Part shown: positions 42,628 through 51,775 of the stretch, in pieces | Position numbering within the stretch: the first letter of the stretch is position 1 | Layout of the letters: the number at the start of each line of letters is the position of its first letter | DNA from: Polyangiaceae bacterium | Lineage (GTDB): Bacteria > Myxococcota_A > Polyangia > Polyangiales > Polyangiaceae | Length of the DNA stretch: 64,000 nt | Direction: 5' to 3' | Assembly (NCBI GenBank): GCA_013361525.1 | Contig: JABFXY010000080.1 | Coordinates: 1 to 64,000 of the forward strand | Notes under the pieces: generated by a model | Told to the model about the DNA's origin: nothing | What the model saw: only the letters and a program-made list of their open reading frames with translations | Database searches by the model: none | Translations under genes and position numbers: made by a program

Positions 42628-43929
42628 ATGAGCGACCGCGACGACGCCGCGAACGAGGCCGAAGCAGCGGGACCGCCGGCGCCTCCACCTTCGCTCGCGG
42701 GCATCTCGTTGTTCGACGAAGCGGGCGCACCGAACGGCGATACCCGCGCGCGAAAGCCGCCTCCGGCCCCGCCGAAGCCCGCCGAGCCGCGACCGAAGCC
42801 CGTCGAAGAGGCAACGAAGACGCCCGCGGCCGAGGAGCCTTCACCGCCTTCGGAGATGCGCCGCTTCTCCCGCCGGCTGAAGCTCACGCGCGAGGGAAAG
42901 TACTACCTCGGCATCACGCTCGGCGTCGGCTTCGCGGCGATCAACACCGGCAACAACCTCCTCTATCTGCTGCTCGGGATGCTGCTCTCGCTGATCCTGG
43001 TGTCGGCGGTGATGAGCGAGCTCTCGCTACGGAAGCTCTCGGTGACGCGGCGCTTGCCGCTTCGCGCGCAGGTGGGTCGAGCACACCTCGTCGAGATCGA
43101 GGTCTTCAATCACAAGGGCAAGGTGCCCTCGTATGCGATCGAGGTCGAAGACCTGCGCGCCGGCCAACCCGCTGACAAACGCTGCTTCTTCTTGAAGATC
43201 AGCCCGACCTCGGCGCAGGTCGCCGCCTACCGAAGGACCCCGGCGCGGCGCGGCCGCGATCACCACACGGGCTTTCGGATCGCGACGCGTTTCCCGTTCG
43301 GTTTGTTCGAGAAGTCGCGGGAGGTGCGCGCGCCCGGCGACCTCATCATCTACCCCGCGGTCGACGCGGTGCAGCTGCCGGTCGATCTCGGCAGCAAGAG
43401 CGGCCACAGCGGTCGCATCATCGGGCGCGGCGGCGGCGACGACATCTACACCGTCCGGCCGATGCGCGACGGCGACGACCCGCGCGATATCTACTGGAGA
43501 AAGAGCGCCGGCATGCCGCAGATGATCCTGCGCGAGCGGGTGCGAGAGGCGCGGCCCGACGTGGAGCTCGTCCTCGACGTCGTGCGGCCGTCACAGGTGA
43601 GCAGCGAATACGTGAACGGCTTCGAGCGGCGAGTTCGTGAGGTCGCGTCGCGGGCGGTCGCGCACTTGAAGCGCGGCGACACCGTCGTCGTCCGAACGAC
43701 CACCAACCAGCGCGTCTCGGCGAACCGAAACACCGGCGCCGATCCGGTGCTGCGTTTCCTCGCGCTCGTCGAGCCGGTGGACGAATCGGAGGCCCGCTCG
43801 CAGCAGACGAAGCTGCACCAAAACGGCTCGAACGGCGTCACCAACGGCGCGGCCAACGGGCACAAGAACGGCTCCTCGCACGCACCTCGCACCTCGAAGG
43901 TCGCTCCGACCGCGAGAGGTCGGGCATGA
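42628..43929 (+). CDS. DUF58 domain protein
   Basis: 433 residues. A Pro/Ala-rich N-terminal tail, two membrane segments (YYLGITLGVGFAAINTGNNL, LLYLLLGMLLSLILVSAVMS), then a beta-rich module and the DUF58 motif PMRDGDDPRDIYWRKSAGMP, a VWA-like part. A Ser/Asn-rich tail follows (SNGVTNGAANGHKN). It lies 29 bases after MoxR and overlaps the transglutaminase gene by ATGA. It probably works with the MoxR ATPase in envelope or substrate assembly. Confidence 0.92.
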   Translation: MSDRDDAANEAEAAGPPAPPPSLAGISLFDEAGAPNGDTRARKPPPAPPKPAEPRPKPVEEATKTPAAEEPSPPSEMRRFSRRLKLTREGKYYLGITLGVGFAAINTGNNLLYLLLGMLLSLILVSAVMSELSLRKLSVTRRLPLRAQVGRAHLVEIEVFNHKGKVPSYAIEVEDLRAGQPADKRCFFLKISPTSAQVAAYRRTPARRGRDHHTGFRIATRFPFGLFEKSREVRAPGDLIIYPAVDAVQLPVDLGSKSGHSGRIIGRGGGDDIYTVRPMRDGDDPRDIYWRKSAGMPQMILRERVREARPDVELVLDVVRPSQVSSEYVNGFERRVREVASRAVAHLKRGDTVVVRTTTNQRVSANRNTGADPVLRFLALVEPVDESEARSQQTKLHQNGSNGVTNGAANGHKNGSSHAPRTSKVAPTARGRA

Positions 43930-46040
43930 GGTTCGGCTTCGTTCATCGCCTGATGACGAACGCCCTCGCGACGCTGGGCGTCCTCGCCCTCGTCTCGAGC
44001 GGCCAGTTCTCGACGACGGTGAGCATCATCGTGCTGGTCGGGCTCGTCGGCGCGCTGAGCGTGCGCGAAAGCTGGCAGCACCACCCTCACTTCCGCCACG
44101 TCGACACCATCGCGCTCCTCGTCGTCGTGGTCGTGCAGGTCACGCGGTTCGTGCTCCGAACCAGCCCGCTCGACGTCATCATCGAGTTCGCAGCGGCCTT
44201 GCAGATCGTGCGTCTCGCGACGCGGCGCGGCGCGGCGCACGATCAACAAGTCATCGTCCTCGCGCTGCTGCATCTCATCGCGGGGACGGTGCTCGGCGGC
44301 GGGCTCGGTTACGGGTTGTGTTTTGCCTGCGTGCTGATCGTGGCGCCGGCGGCGCTGGTCCTGTCGCATCTGCGCCGCGAGGTCGAGGGCAACTACCGCC
44401 AAGGCGCGCGCGATCGAACCGGCCTGCCCGTCGACGTGCCGCGCATCCTTCGCTCGAGACGGGTCGTTGGTCGCACGTTCCTCATCACGATGTGCGCGCT
44501 CAGCGTGCCCATCTTCCTGTTCACAGCCGTCCTGTTCGTCTTCTTCCCGCGCGTCGGGTTGAGCCTGCTCCTCGTCGACAACCACCCGAGCGAGCGGATG
44601 ACGGGCTTCAACGACAAGGTCGACCTGGGAACGGTAGGCCTCCTGCGCGACAACCCCGCAGTCGTGATGCGCGTGAGGCTCGACGGGTCGGGCGATGCCC
44701 CGCCTCCACACCTCACGTTCCACCTTCGAGGAACGGCGCTCGATCGCTACAACGGCCGCGCCTGGTCGCGCTCCGAAGAGGCGCGAAAGCCCGACTCCGC
44801 GGGCGACTGGGTGCTCGTCGACCCGCCGCGCATGGCGCAGTCGGATGCGCCGCGGATCACGATCGAGCTCGAGCCGATCGAGCCGCCGGTGCTCTTCCTT
44901 CCCCCGGACGCGGTCTCGCTGCGATTGAAGGGGCAAGGCCTGGTGAACGCGCAGCAGCCCTTCACCCTGCGCGGACCGGAGGGTGAGTTTCGATACCACT
45001 CCGAAGATCGCGGCGTGAAGTACGAGGTCACGCGGAGCAAAAACGGGCGGCCGTCGTTCTCGCGGATCGAAGATCGCGCGAAGTACCTGCAATTGCCGAC
45101 CGACTTGCCGGAGCGCATCCGCGAAAAGGCGCTCGAGTGGACGGCACTGGCGGACACGGACGAAGAGAAGGCGCGCATCATCGAGCGGCGCCTGCGCGAC
45201 GAGTACGCGTACGACCGCAACTCACCGGCCGGTGCCGCCGACGAGCCGGTCGACGACTTCTTGTTCGAGTCCAAGCGCGGTCACTGCGAGCTCTTCTCGT
45301 CGGCGATGGCGCTCATGCTGCGCGCCGCCGGCGTACCGTCGCGCAACGTCATCGGATTCGGCGCGGGCTCGTACAACGAGTACGGCGACTTCTACGTCAT
45401 CCGGCAGAGCGACGCGCACTCTTGGGTCGAGGCGTACATCGAGGGAAAAGGTTGGGTGACGTTCGATCCGACGCCCGCAGCAGGCACCGCACCGGAGGCG
45501 AGGTTTCCGCTCTGGGCGACGTTGCAGGACATCGTCGACGCGACCAGCGAGAAGTGGCGCAAACACGTCGTCAGCTACGACCTCGAGCAGCAGTATGGCC
45601 TCCTCAGCCGGCTGACCGATGATCGCGAGGGCCGCCAAGAACAAGGCACGAAGCGCTCGATCGCCGGCTTCGTCGTCGTCATCGTCCTCGGCGCGACCGC
45701 GGCGTTCCTCTATCTGCGCAAGAAGAAGAAGACGGGCCTCAAGGCGCCGGATCACGAGCCTCGCGACCGAAACATCGCGCGCGCGACCGCCATCTACGAG
45801 AGCCTCGAGGCCGCCCTCGGCGCGAAGGGCATCCACCGCGCGCCGGGCACGCCGCCGCTTCGCCACGCGGAGAACCTTGTCAACGCGTCGCACCCCCTCG
45901 GCGGCGACGTGCTCGACATCACCCAGGTGTACCTGTCGATCCGCTTCGGCAAAATGCCGATGACCGACGAAACGGGACATGATCTCGAGCGGCGCGTGAA
46001 GGCCATCCGCGCGCGGGATCTCAAGATCGAAGCGCCCTGA
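43926..46040 (+). CDS. TgpA-like transglutaminase membrane protein (DUF3488/DUF4129-type)
   Basis: 704 residues. About six N-terminal membrane segments (e.g. SIIVLVGLVGALSV, TFLITMCALSVPIFLFTAVL) belong to the DUF3488 part. A periplasmic transglutaminase-core domain has catalytic Cys in KRGHCELFSSAMALMLRAAG, His in SDAHSWVEAYI and Asp in WVTFDPTPAAG. One more membrane span and a cytoplasmic DUF4129-like tail follow. Forms protein cross-links or acts on peptidoglycan peptides. Operon with MoxR and DUF58 genes, start overlapping the previous stop. Confidence 0.92.
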   Translation: MRFGFVHRLMTNALATLGVLALVSSGQFSTTVSIIVLVGLVGALSVRESWQHHPHFRHVDTIALLVVVVVQVTRFVLRTSPLDVIIEFAAALQIVRLATRRGAAHDQQVIVLALLHLIAGTVLGGGLGYGLCFACVLIVAPAALVLSHLRREVEGNYRQGARDRTGLPVDVPRILRSRRVVGRTFLITMCALSVPIFLFTAVLFVFFPRVGLSLLLVDNHPSERMTGFNDKVDLGTVGLLRDNPAVVMRVRLDGSGDAPPPHLTFHLRGTALDRYNGRAWSRSEEARKPDSAGDWVLVDPPRMAQSDAPRITIELEPIEPPVLFLPPDAVSLRLKGQGLVNAQQPFTLRGPEGEFRYHSEDRGVKYEVTRSKNGRPSFSRIEDRAKYLQLPTDLPERIREKALEWTALADTDEEKARIIERRLRDEYAYDRNSPAGAADEPVDDFLFESKRGHCELFSSAMALMLRAAGVPSRNVIGFGAGSYNEYGDFYVIRQSDAHSWVEAYIEGKGWVTFDPTPAAGTAPEARFPLWATLQDIVDATSEKWRKHVVSYDLEQQYGLLSRLTDDREGRQEQGTKRSIAGFVVVIVLGATAAFLYLRKKKKTGLKAPDHEPRDRNIARATAIYESLEAALGAKGIHRAPGTPPLRHAENLVNASHPLGGDVLDITQVYLSIRFGKMPMTDETGHDLERRVKAIRARDLKIEAP

Positions 46041-46052
46041 GCGCGGCGAACG

Positions 46053-46682
46053 TCAGCCGGTGGGCGCGAAAACGAACGGGTAAGAGATGGTCACGGGCTT
46101 GCCGTCACTGGGCTTCGGGAAGGTCATGCCGCGGAACGCCTTCGACACGCAGTCGATCACCGCCTGGTCGGGAATGTCGCCGGAGCTCGTCGCGGCGGTG
46201 ACCTTGCCCTCCGGTCCGATGACGAACTTGGTGGTCACCTTGCCTTTGAGATTCGGCTGCTTCGCGAGCGCGGACTCGTAGCAAAGGCGCACCCTCGACA
46301 CGTTTCGCTGCACGACCTTCTTGATCGCCTCACGGTCGAGACCCGACCCGGACGAAGCCTCCTTCGCTTCCTCGGCGGCGAAGGCGCTCGCGATCTTGGC
46401 GGCGTCCGCCGAGCTCGCCTCCGCGCCGCCGCTCATCATCACGCCGAGCGTGCCGTGCTGCTCGCTCGCCGCGGGCGGCGCCGCGTTCGCCGTCGTGCTC
46501 GTCGCCGTTGCGGCTTCTGCGGGTGCATCGTCGAGGCCCGGGCCGGTGACCTCTATTTGGAGCGTGCCGGACGCGCTGGCCTCCGCTTGCGTCGAGGGAT
46601 CTTCGGCTTGGGCGCCTTCGTTACCCGACGAGCAGGCTGCGAGCACGAGCGAAACGACGGTGAAGGAGACCGAGGCGCGCAT
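46053..46682 (-). CDS. AgmX/PglI-type C-terminal domain lipoprotein
   Basis: 209 residues from ATG 46682, which gives a proper lipoprotein signal (MRASVSFTVVSLVLAAC). A longer frame to 46952 is only the shadow of tandem repeats. After an Ala/Glu-rich linker comes the conserved C-terminal domain (REAIKKVVQRNVSRVRLCYE, LKGKVTTKFVIGPEGKVTAA, IDCVSKAFRGMTFPKPSDGK). It is the TonB-like 'energy transducer' fold that myxobacteria use in gliding and outer membrane proteins. It converges on the transglutaminase operon 12 bases away. Confidence 0.85.
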   Translation of the reverse strand: MRASVSFTVVSLVLAACSSGNEGAQAEDPSTQAEASASGTLQIEVTGPGLDDAPAEAATATSTTANAAPPAASEQHGTLGVMMSGGAEASSADAAKIASAFAAEEAKEASSGSGLDREAIKKVVQRNVSRVRLCYESALAKQPNLKGKVTTKFVIGPEGKVTAATSSGDIPDQAVIDCVSKAFRGMTFPKPSDGKPVTISYPFVFAPTG

Positions 46683-46858
46683 GGGCGCGGATGCTACCTC
46701 GCATCGGTCGTCGGGCGATCCGTCGTGAACATGCGCGGGTGGATCTCCAACGCTTGCAACACGGGGCGCTTGTCGTCGAAGCCGACGAAGGTCGCGACGA
46801 TCCATGCCGCCTGGTGCTGCGCCGAAGCCTGGTCGCTCAGCTCCGGTATTTGAGCTAG

Positions 46859-46930
46859 CGCGCGGCTGAGGGCGAGCGCGCTGCTGGGGGCGAGCGCGCG
46901 GCTGGGGGCGAGCGCGCGGCTGGGGGCGAG
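46859..46930. repeat. 18-bp tandem repeat, four copies
   Basis: Unit CGCGCGGCTGGGGGCGAG, repeated at 46859, 46877, 46895 and 46913 with single-base differences. It sits next to the palindrome at 46968, as the hexamer repeat at 39405 sits next to its palindrome. Confidence 0.85.
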
Positions 46931-46967
46931 CGCGCTTGCGCCGCCGGACCATGGTTCCTCTCTTCGC

Positions 46968-47008
46968 GAAAAGCGTGAGGTAAACTCTCCGTTTACCTCA
47001 CGCTTTTT
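46968..47008. repeat. Palindromic repeat, copy 2
   Basis: GAAAAGCGTGAGGTAAAC (46968-46985), loop TCTCC, GTTTACCTCACGCTTTTT (46991-47008): 17 of 18 positions pair. The T-run makes it a possible terminator too, but the conserved sequence points to a dispersed element. Confidence 0.75.
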
Positions 47009-47378
47009 CGACGGAACGACAGGCATCCCCCTCGATGGATTGCCGTCGCGGGCCTGTCTGCGAAAAAAAACTCGCCGCCCGCGCGACATCGTCAGCTCGC
47101 CACCCACAGACCTGGTGAACGGCCGGAGAACTCACCATATCGCGATTGCCTTTCACCCGTTTGTCCGCGTCCATGTGGCCTCTTCGGAGGGCAGACCAAA
47201 ACCGTCGAAGAACAGCCTGATTCATCGCCGTCCGACGCGTGCAAGACGGCAGTGAGCCATCTCGCCGCGGATGCGGCCTTTCACGGTTATGCGCGCGCAG
47301 CGTTAGAAGGCGCTTTCCACGAGGCGGTCGCGCGAATCGATGCGGCAGCTCCCATTCGCGACGAGAAAAGCGCGGTCG

Positions 47379-48044
47379 TCAGCCGAAGGTGCCGAACGCG
47401 AGGTTCAGCGCGAAGGCGACGACCGCGGTGTTGTACGCAAACGACATCAGCGCGTGCATCAGCACCGTTTTGCGGATTTGCAGACTCGTTATCTCGGTAT
47501 CCGCAACTTGGAAGCACATCCCGATGACGAACGCGAAATACGCAAAGTCGAAATAACAAATCTCGTCGCCACCCGGAAACTTCAACCCGCCGACGCCCTC
47601 GTCGTCGTCTCGGTAATAGAGATGGGCATAACGAAAGGCGAACGCGGTGTGCGTCATCGCCCACGAGACGGCGACGGTCAGCAAGCACAACACGAGGACG
47701 ATCGACCGCTCGCCCGTCCCGACGATCTCGAGCGTGCGGGTGAGCGCGACAGCGGAGAACAGGCTCACCGTCGAGGTCAGCAGCACGAACGCGTAGACGA
47801 ATTTCGATCCCGGGTCCTGCGCGGCGGCGTGGCTGTGCGTCTCCCTCGGCGAGGACGACCACACGATCGCCCAGGCCATCGTGAGCAGCGTCAGCCCGCC
47901 GACATCCCACCCGACCAGCAGCGCGACGGCGTGGGAGAGGAACACGTCGGTCGCGGCCCACGCGAGCACACCAATCGCGATCGATGCGCCCACGCGCGCG
48001 AGCGCATAACGAGGTGTGAGGTTCGCGATCGACCGGGCCGGCAC
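47379..48044 (-). CDS. DUF1345 membrane protein
   Basis: 221 residues from GTG 48044 with five or more hydrophobic segments (ASIAIGVLAWAATDVF, GWDVGGLTLLTMAWAIV, SIVLVLCLLTVAVSWAM). The family signature is AFRYAHLYYRDDDEGVGGLK, FPGGDEICYFDFAYFAFVIG and MCFQVADTEITSLQIR. Inner membrane; function unknown in the whole family. Confidence 0.88.
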   Translation of the reverse strand: MPARSIANLTPRYALARVGASIAIGVLAWAATDVFLSHAVALLVGWDVGGLTLLTMAWAIVWSSSPRETHSHAAAQDPGSKFVYAFVLLTSTVSLFSAVALTRTLEIVGTGERSIVLVLCLLTVAVSWAMTHTAFAFRYAHLYYRDDDEGVGGLKFPGGDEICYFDFAYFAFVIGMCFQVADTEITSLQIRKTVLMHALMSFAYNTAVVAFALNLAFGTFG

Positions 48045-48086
48045 GGGACAGCGATGATAGGCGCGCCTGCTGCGTCGGAGGAAATC

Positions 48087-48932
48087 TCAGTCCATCGTCT
48101 CCGGCGTCGTGCCCGTGCGCCCTCTACGCGCGGCTTGGGCACGACGGCGCTCGATTCGACGAGCCGACCGCGCCGCACGCTCGGCACAGACATCGTCGCT
48201 GAGATGTCGCGGGCTCAGGTCCGCGCCACGTCGCTCGACGTCCTCACGCGCGTGCCGCGCGTCGCTCAGCATCGAGCGGTAGTCGCCGAAGACCTGGACC
48301 TCACCTGCGGCGTGGGGCCGGTCGTGGCTCTCGCCGACGTATTGGTAGCCCATCTTCCCGTCCTGGAGTGGCTCGTCGAGGCCGCGAAGCGCGAGCGCAG
48401 CCTGCCGGAGCGCACGCGACGATCCGCGAAACACGATCGCGCCGCCGACGAGATCGACCCGCGGCTCCTCGTGCTCATGACGTTTGTGCCAGGCGCTGTG
48501 GGATGCCTGTGGTGCGGCGGCCTCCGCCGCATCGGCGGCGTTCATCCCGAACGTGCGCGGCTTGATGGTCCCGTCGGGCGCGCGCCGGCGACGCATTCGA
48601 ACCAAAAGCTCCGCGACGTGGTGATTGCGGAGCGGCGTGCGATCGACGCGCGCGATGATGACGGGACGCGAAGGAGCTGCGTCGAACGGTGTCGGCGCTA
48701 GCACGGGACCCGCGAGCAAGACGAGCGTGTCTGCGTGCTCGTCGAAAGCGATCGCCCAAAAGAGGCGTCGCAACACGGGAACATGGTGCGGCGCACAGAT
48801 CACGTGCCACGTCTCGTGATAGCGGTTCGTGCTGATCCGAAGGCCGTCGCGAGGCCGTGGCGCAATGACGCGGAAGAGGCGACGACCGATCGCCTCCCGG
48901 TACAAATGGCAACGAAATGGCGCGGCCCCCAT
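48087..48932 (-). CDS. Hypothetical Arg/His-rich protein
   Basis: 281 residues from ATG 48932 (GTG 48944 is also open). The N-terminal half is globular with FRCHLYREAIGRRLFRVI, STNRYHETWHVICAPHHVPV and RRLFWAIAFDEHADTLVLLA. The C-terminal part is very rich in Arg, Glu and Ala (RRIERRRAQAARRG) and may be disordered or bind nucleic acid. No recognised family. The antisense frame here is weaker, so this strand is preferred. Confidence 0.5.
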   Translation of the reverse strand: MGAAPFRCHLYREAIGRRLFRVIAPRPRDGLRISTNRYHETWHVICAPHHVPVLRRLFWAIAFDEHADTLVLLAGPVLAPTPFDAAPSRPVIIARVDRTPLRNHHVAELLVRMRRRRAPDGTIKPRTFGMNAADAAEAAAPQASHSAWHKRHEHEEPRVDLVGGAIVFRGSSRALRQAALALRGLDEPLQDGKMGYQYVGESHDRPHAAGEVQVFGDYRSMLSDARHAREDVERRGADLSPRHLSDDVCAERAARSARRIERRRAQAARRGRTGTTPETMD

Positions 48933-48982
48933 GGTCCGCGCCACCGACGGAAATGCTCGGCCGAGCCTGACGACGATTTCGA

Positions 48983-49819
48983 TCAGACCGAGTCGACGGT
49001 CTGCTCACGCCGGGTTTTGTGCTTCGCGCCCTCCCAGGTCCCGAGCAGGCGATCCCAGATCGTGAGCGCCTCGGCGTAGTGTGTCTCGGCGTTCGCGTGA
49101 TGGCGATTGTGATGCGACGACGTATTGAACGACAGCGGCCGTAGGATCGCCTCGAGGCCGTGCCACACGACACCGCAGTGCAAGTACAAGTTGAACGCGA
49201 TGAAGCCCACGACGAGCGTGAAGTAGACGGGGCCGTAGTGCGGCGCTTCGGGCATCGCGAGGAACAACACCGGCCAGAACGTGAGCAGCGACTCGAGCGG
49301 ACCGACGGCGAACCCGGCGAGCGCGGTCGGGTCCCGGTAGCCGTGGTGCTTGCGATGGAAAGGAAAGAGAAGCCGCGTGTGGAGCAGGCGATGTTTCCAA
49401 TACAGCCACGCGTCGAGCACCAGGATGCCGCCCGCGGTCTGAAGGAACACCGCGAGCGGGCCGCCCGCCTGCTCTAGATCCCACGTGAGCCCGGTCGGCT
49501 CCCCTGCGCGGATCCGCGCTAGCGGCCAGGCCAGCAACGTCGCAGCGATCCAGCCGGCGAGGGCCGTATCGCGAAGTCCTCGATACGCGAGCATCGAGCC
49601 TTTGCGCGGGCCCTGAATGCGCACGGTTCGGCGCTCGGAGTACCAAGTGACGGCACCGCCGGCCGCGAGGACCGGCAACGTCACCATCGCAAAACCCTGG
49701 ATCAGGGCCGCGTACCAGACCTTCAAACCTTGGGGTGCAAAGAGGCCGGCGCCGGTCAGCGCGGCGACGATCCCCACCTCGATGCCGATGACCACTTTGG
49801 GTCCGAGCACGCTTTTCAT
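48983..49819 (-). CDS. Sterol desaturase / fatty acid hydroxylase family protein
   Basis: 278 residues from ATG 49819, supported by GGAGGGAGGG just upstream; the frame is open to 50074 but that part overlaps the divergent gene. Four or more membrane segments, and the di-iron histidine motifs WKHRLLHTR (HxxxH), FHRKHHGYRD (HxxHH) and SSHHNRHHAN (HxxHH). These enzymes use oxygen and a di-iron centre to hydroxylate or desaturate lipids. Divergent from a TetR regulator with a palindromic operator in the gap. Confidence 0.9.
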   Translation of the reverse strand: MKSVLGPKVVIGIEVGIVAALTGAGLFAPQGLKVWYAALIQGFAMVTLPVLAAGGAVTWYSERRTVRIQGPRKGSMLAYRGLRDTALAGWIAATLLAWPLARIRAGEPTGLTWDLEQAGGPLAVFLQTAGGILVLDAWLYWKHRLLHTRLLFPFHRKHHGYRDPTALAGFAVGPLESLLTFWPVLFLAMPEAPHYGPVYFTLVVGFIAFNLYLHCGVVWHGLEAILRPLSFNTSSHHNRHHANAETHYAEALTIWDRLLGTWEGAKHKTRREQTVDSV

Positions 49820-49855
49820 CCGCTTCCCTCCCTCCGGACGATCCGTTTCGAATCT

Positions 49856-49872
49856 CGTTACACACTGTAACG
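49856..49872. promoter_or_regulatory. TetR-type operator
   Basis: CGTTACA-CAC-TGTAACG is a perfect 7-bp inverted repeat with 3-base spacer in the gap between the divergent hydroxylase and TetR genes. It is in the right place and form for a TetR dimer controlling both. Confidence 0.6.
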
Positions 49873-49934
49873 AAATCCGAACACAGGGCGCAAGAGCCGC
49901 CGAGCGCGCCAATCCCGCATAGGATTCCGGGCAC

Positions 49935-50684
49935 ATGACGGCAGCCGCCGCCGCGAAGCCGAAACGAACCGAAGAACGAACGTCGCGACCGTCCTCCGAG
50001 CGGAGGCGAAAGGAGCTCGTCGAGCACGCGGCGCGGATCCTGAACGAACGCGGCATCGAAGAGCTGCACGTCACCGCGCTCGCGCAGAGCGCGGGTGTCT
50101 CACGGCCGCTCGTCTATCGGGTGTTTCCGACGCGCGAGGCGCTGTTTCGAGCCGTCCTCGAGGACTTCGCCGCCGACGTCGGTGTGCGCTTTCACGCGGC
50201 GCTGGTGCGGGCGCTGCCGGGCACCCTCGAGTCGCTCACGCGCGCCTTCATCGAAGCGAGCTGTGACGCGATCGAAGCGAAGGGCGCGGGGCCGTGGGCC
50301 CTCATCGATCCACGCGGGGTCACGCCCGAGCTTGCGCGCATCTCGACCGAGATCTTCTCGCGCATGCTCGACCCTTGGCGCGACAAGCTCGCGGAGTTCA
50401 CCGGTGACTCGAAGCGCCGAGCCGCGAACCACCTCGGCATCATCGTGGCGGCCGGTCGCGCGGCGCTCGCGGGCTGGCTCGACGGCGCGATCTCGCGCGC
50501 CGAAGCCGTGGCCGATGCGACCAACGCGGTCGCTGGATTGATGAACGCATTCGCAGCGGCGGCCGCTGCGCCGGAACGCAAGGCGGAGCCAGCGCCGGCG
50601 AAGCCAGCGCCGGCGAAGCCGAAGCCGAAGCAGAAGCCGACGAAGCCGCCCCCGCGGGCACGGTCACGTCGCGCCGCGCGTTGA
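49935..50684 (+). CDS. TetR-family transcriptional regulator
   Basis: 249 residues. The N-terminal helix-turn-helix is AARILNERGIEELHVTALAQ, SAGVSRPLVYRVFPTREALF; the middle is the helical ligand-binding part. The last 45 residues are a Lys/Pro/Ala tail (PAPAKPAPAKPKPKQKPTKP) that may bind DNA loosely or be disordered. It probably represses the hydroxylase gene through the palindrome at 49856. Confidence 0.93.
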   Translation: MTAAAAAKPKRTEERTSRPSSERRRKELVEHAARILNERGIEELHVTALAQSAGVSRPLVYRVFPTREALFRAVLEDFAADVGVRFHAALVRALPGTLESLTRAFIEASCDAIEAKGAGPWALIDPRGVTPELARISTEIFSRMLDPWRDKLAEFTGDSKRRAANHLGIIVAAGRAALAGWLDGAISRAEAVADATNAVAGLMNAFAAAAAAPERKAEPAPAKPAPAKPKPKQKPTKPPPRARSRRAAR

Positions 50685-50737
50685 ATGCCTGCGGTGGCGC
50701 TTGCGCCGCGCAGAAACGTCGGAGAGGGTGCACGGTC

Positions 50738-51775
50738 GTGCTCCGCCGTTCTTTGCTCTGGATCGCTCCGTTCCTGTGCTCGCTCGGGGCGTGTGTCGTC
50801 GAGCTCGATCCCCCGAACGAGGGCGGCTCTGAAGTCGGCGGATATGCAGGTTCAATGAACCAAGGCACCGGCGGCGGTGAATCGCCGGGGGGCTTTGGCG
50901 AAGGTGGATTCGGCGGTGTCGGTGGCAGCGGCGGAAGCGGGTTGATGGGCGACCCGTGCGAGGTGAACGGCGAGCTCGGCGTCTGCGCCGACGTGAGCGA
51001 ATGCACCCTCGAAGGGTGGGCGCCCACGCCGGGGTTTTGCCCGGGGCCGGCCAATATCCAATGTTGCGCGCCGATCCCTCGCGGCGAATGCAATCCCGAC
51101 GCGGCGCCGTTTCCCAACGCCGAGATCGAAGAAGCACCGGGCACCGGCGGCTGCCCCGCGGGCATGCTCCGCATCGAAGACTTCTGCATCGATCGCTTCG
51201 AAGCATTCCTCGTCACGTATCCCGACGACGGGCCGGTCTCGCCGTTCTTCAACCCCGGCGACGCACCGGTGACCGCGAAGAGCGCTGTCGGAGCCGTTCC
51301 TCAGGGGTACATCAACCAATGGCAGGCCGGAGACGCGTGCCTCAACGCGGGCAAGCGACTGTGCGCCGACGACGAGTGGCTGCGCGCTTGCGGCGGACCT
51401 TCGGCATACACGTATCCGTACGGCGATCAGCTCGTGCTCGGCACCTGCAACGACCATCGCGACCAGCACCCGGCCATCGAATACTTCATGACCAGTGACG
51501 ACTGGATCTGGTCGGAGCTGGGTCATCCGTGTTTGAACCAGCTTCCCGAATCGCTCGCAACGACCGGCGCGTTCGCCGACTGCGAGACCGAAGAGGGAGC
51601 GTTCGACATGATGGGAAACCTCCACGAATGGACCGATGACCCCGCAGGCACCTTCCGAGGTGGCTTCTACGTCGACACGTCGCTGAATGGACCGGGCTGT
51701 CTCTATGCGACGACGGCGCACGACGTCTCGCATTGGGACTATTCGACCGGCTTTCGCTGCTGCGCGGATCCGTGA
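50738..51775 (+). CDS. FGE/SUMF1-like lipoprotein
   Basis: 345 residues from GTG 50738, chosen because GGAGAGG lies 10 bases upstream; the frame opens at 50681, inside the TetR gene. Signal RRSLLWIAPFLCSLGAC with lipobox, Gly-rich spacer, a Cys-rich module (ECTLEGWAPTPGFCPGPAN), then the formylglycine-generating-enzyme fold (CIDRFEAFLVTYPDD, GKRLCADDEWLRACGGPSAY, GAFDMMGNLHEWTDDP, TTAHDVSHWDYSTGFRCC). Surface-exposed myxobacterial SUMF1 proteins are usually not true sulfatase activators. GTGA overlap with the next gene. Confidence 0.88.
   Translation: MLRRSLLWIAPFLCSLGACVVELDPPNEGGSEVGGYAGSMNQGTGGGESPGGFGEGGFGGVGGSGGSGLMGDPCEVNGELGVCADVSECTLEGWAPTPGFCPGPANIQCCAPIPRGECNPDAAPFPNAEIEEAPGTGGCPAGMLRIEDFCIDRFEAFLVTYPDDGPVSPFFNPGDAPVTAKSAVGAVPQGYINQWQAGDACLNAGKRLCADDEWLRACGGPSAYTYPYGDQLVLGTCNDHRDQHPAIEYFMTSDDWIWSELGHPCLNQLPESLATTGAFADCETEEGAFDMMGNLHEWTDDPAGTFRGGFYVDTSLNGPGCLYATTAHDVSHWDYSTGFRCCADP

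Larger units (their letters stand above)
46683..47378. other. Gene-poor gap with tandem repeat and palindrome
   Basis: No gene with good support. It holds four 18-bp tandem copies, a strong palindrome, and a minus frame ending at 46694 (AAWIVATFVGFDDKRPVLQA, then LEIHPRMFTTDRP) that could be the remnant of a small protein's C-terminus. A plus frame at 47252 (SHLAADAAFHGYARAALEGA) has some protein-like sense but runs into the antisense of the next gene. Confidence 0.4.

Noticed and set aside
43491..45092. 533-codon minus frame antisense to DUF58 and the transglutaminase
   Set aside because: Arg/Asp/His-rich shadow of two well-supported plus genes.
46859..46930. CRISPR-like array
   Set aside because: The 18-bp copies are directly adjacent with no unique spacers; it is a simple tandem repeat.
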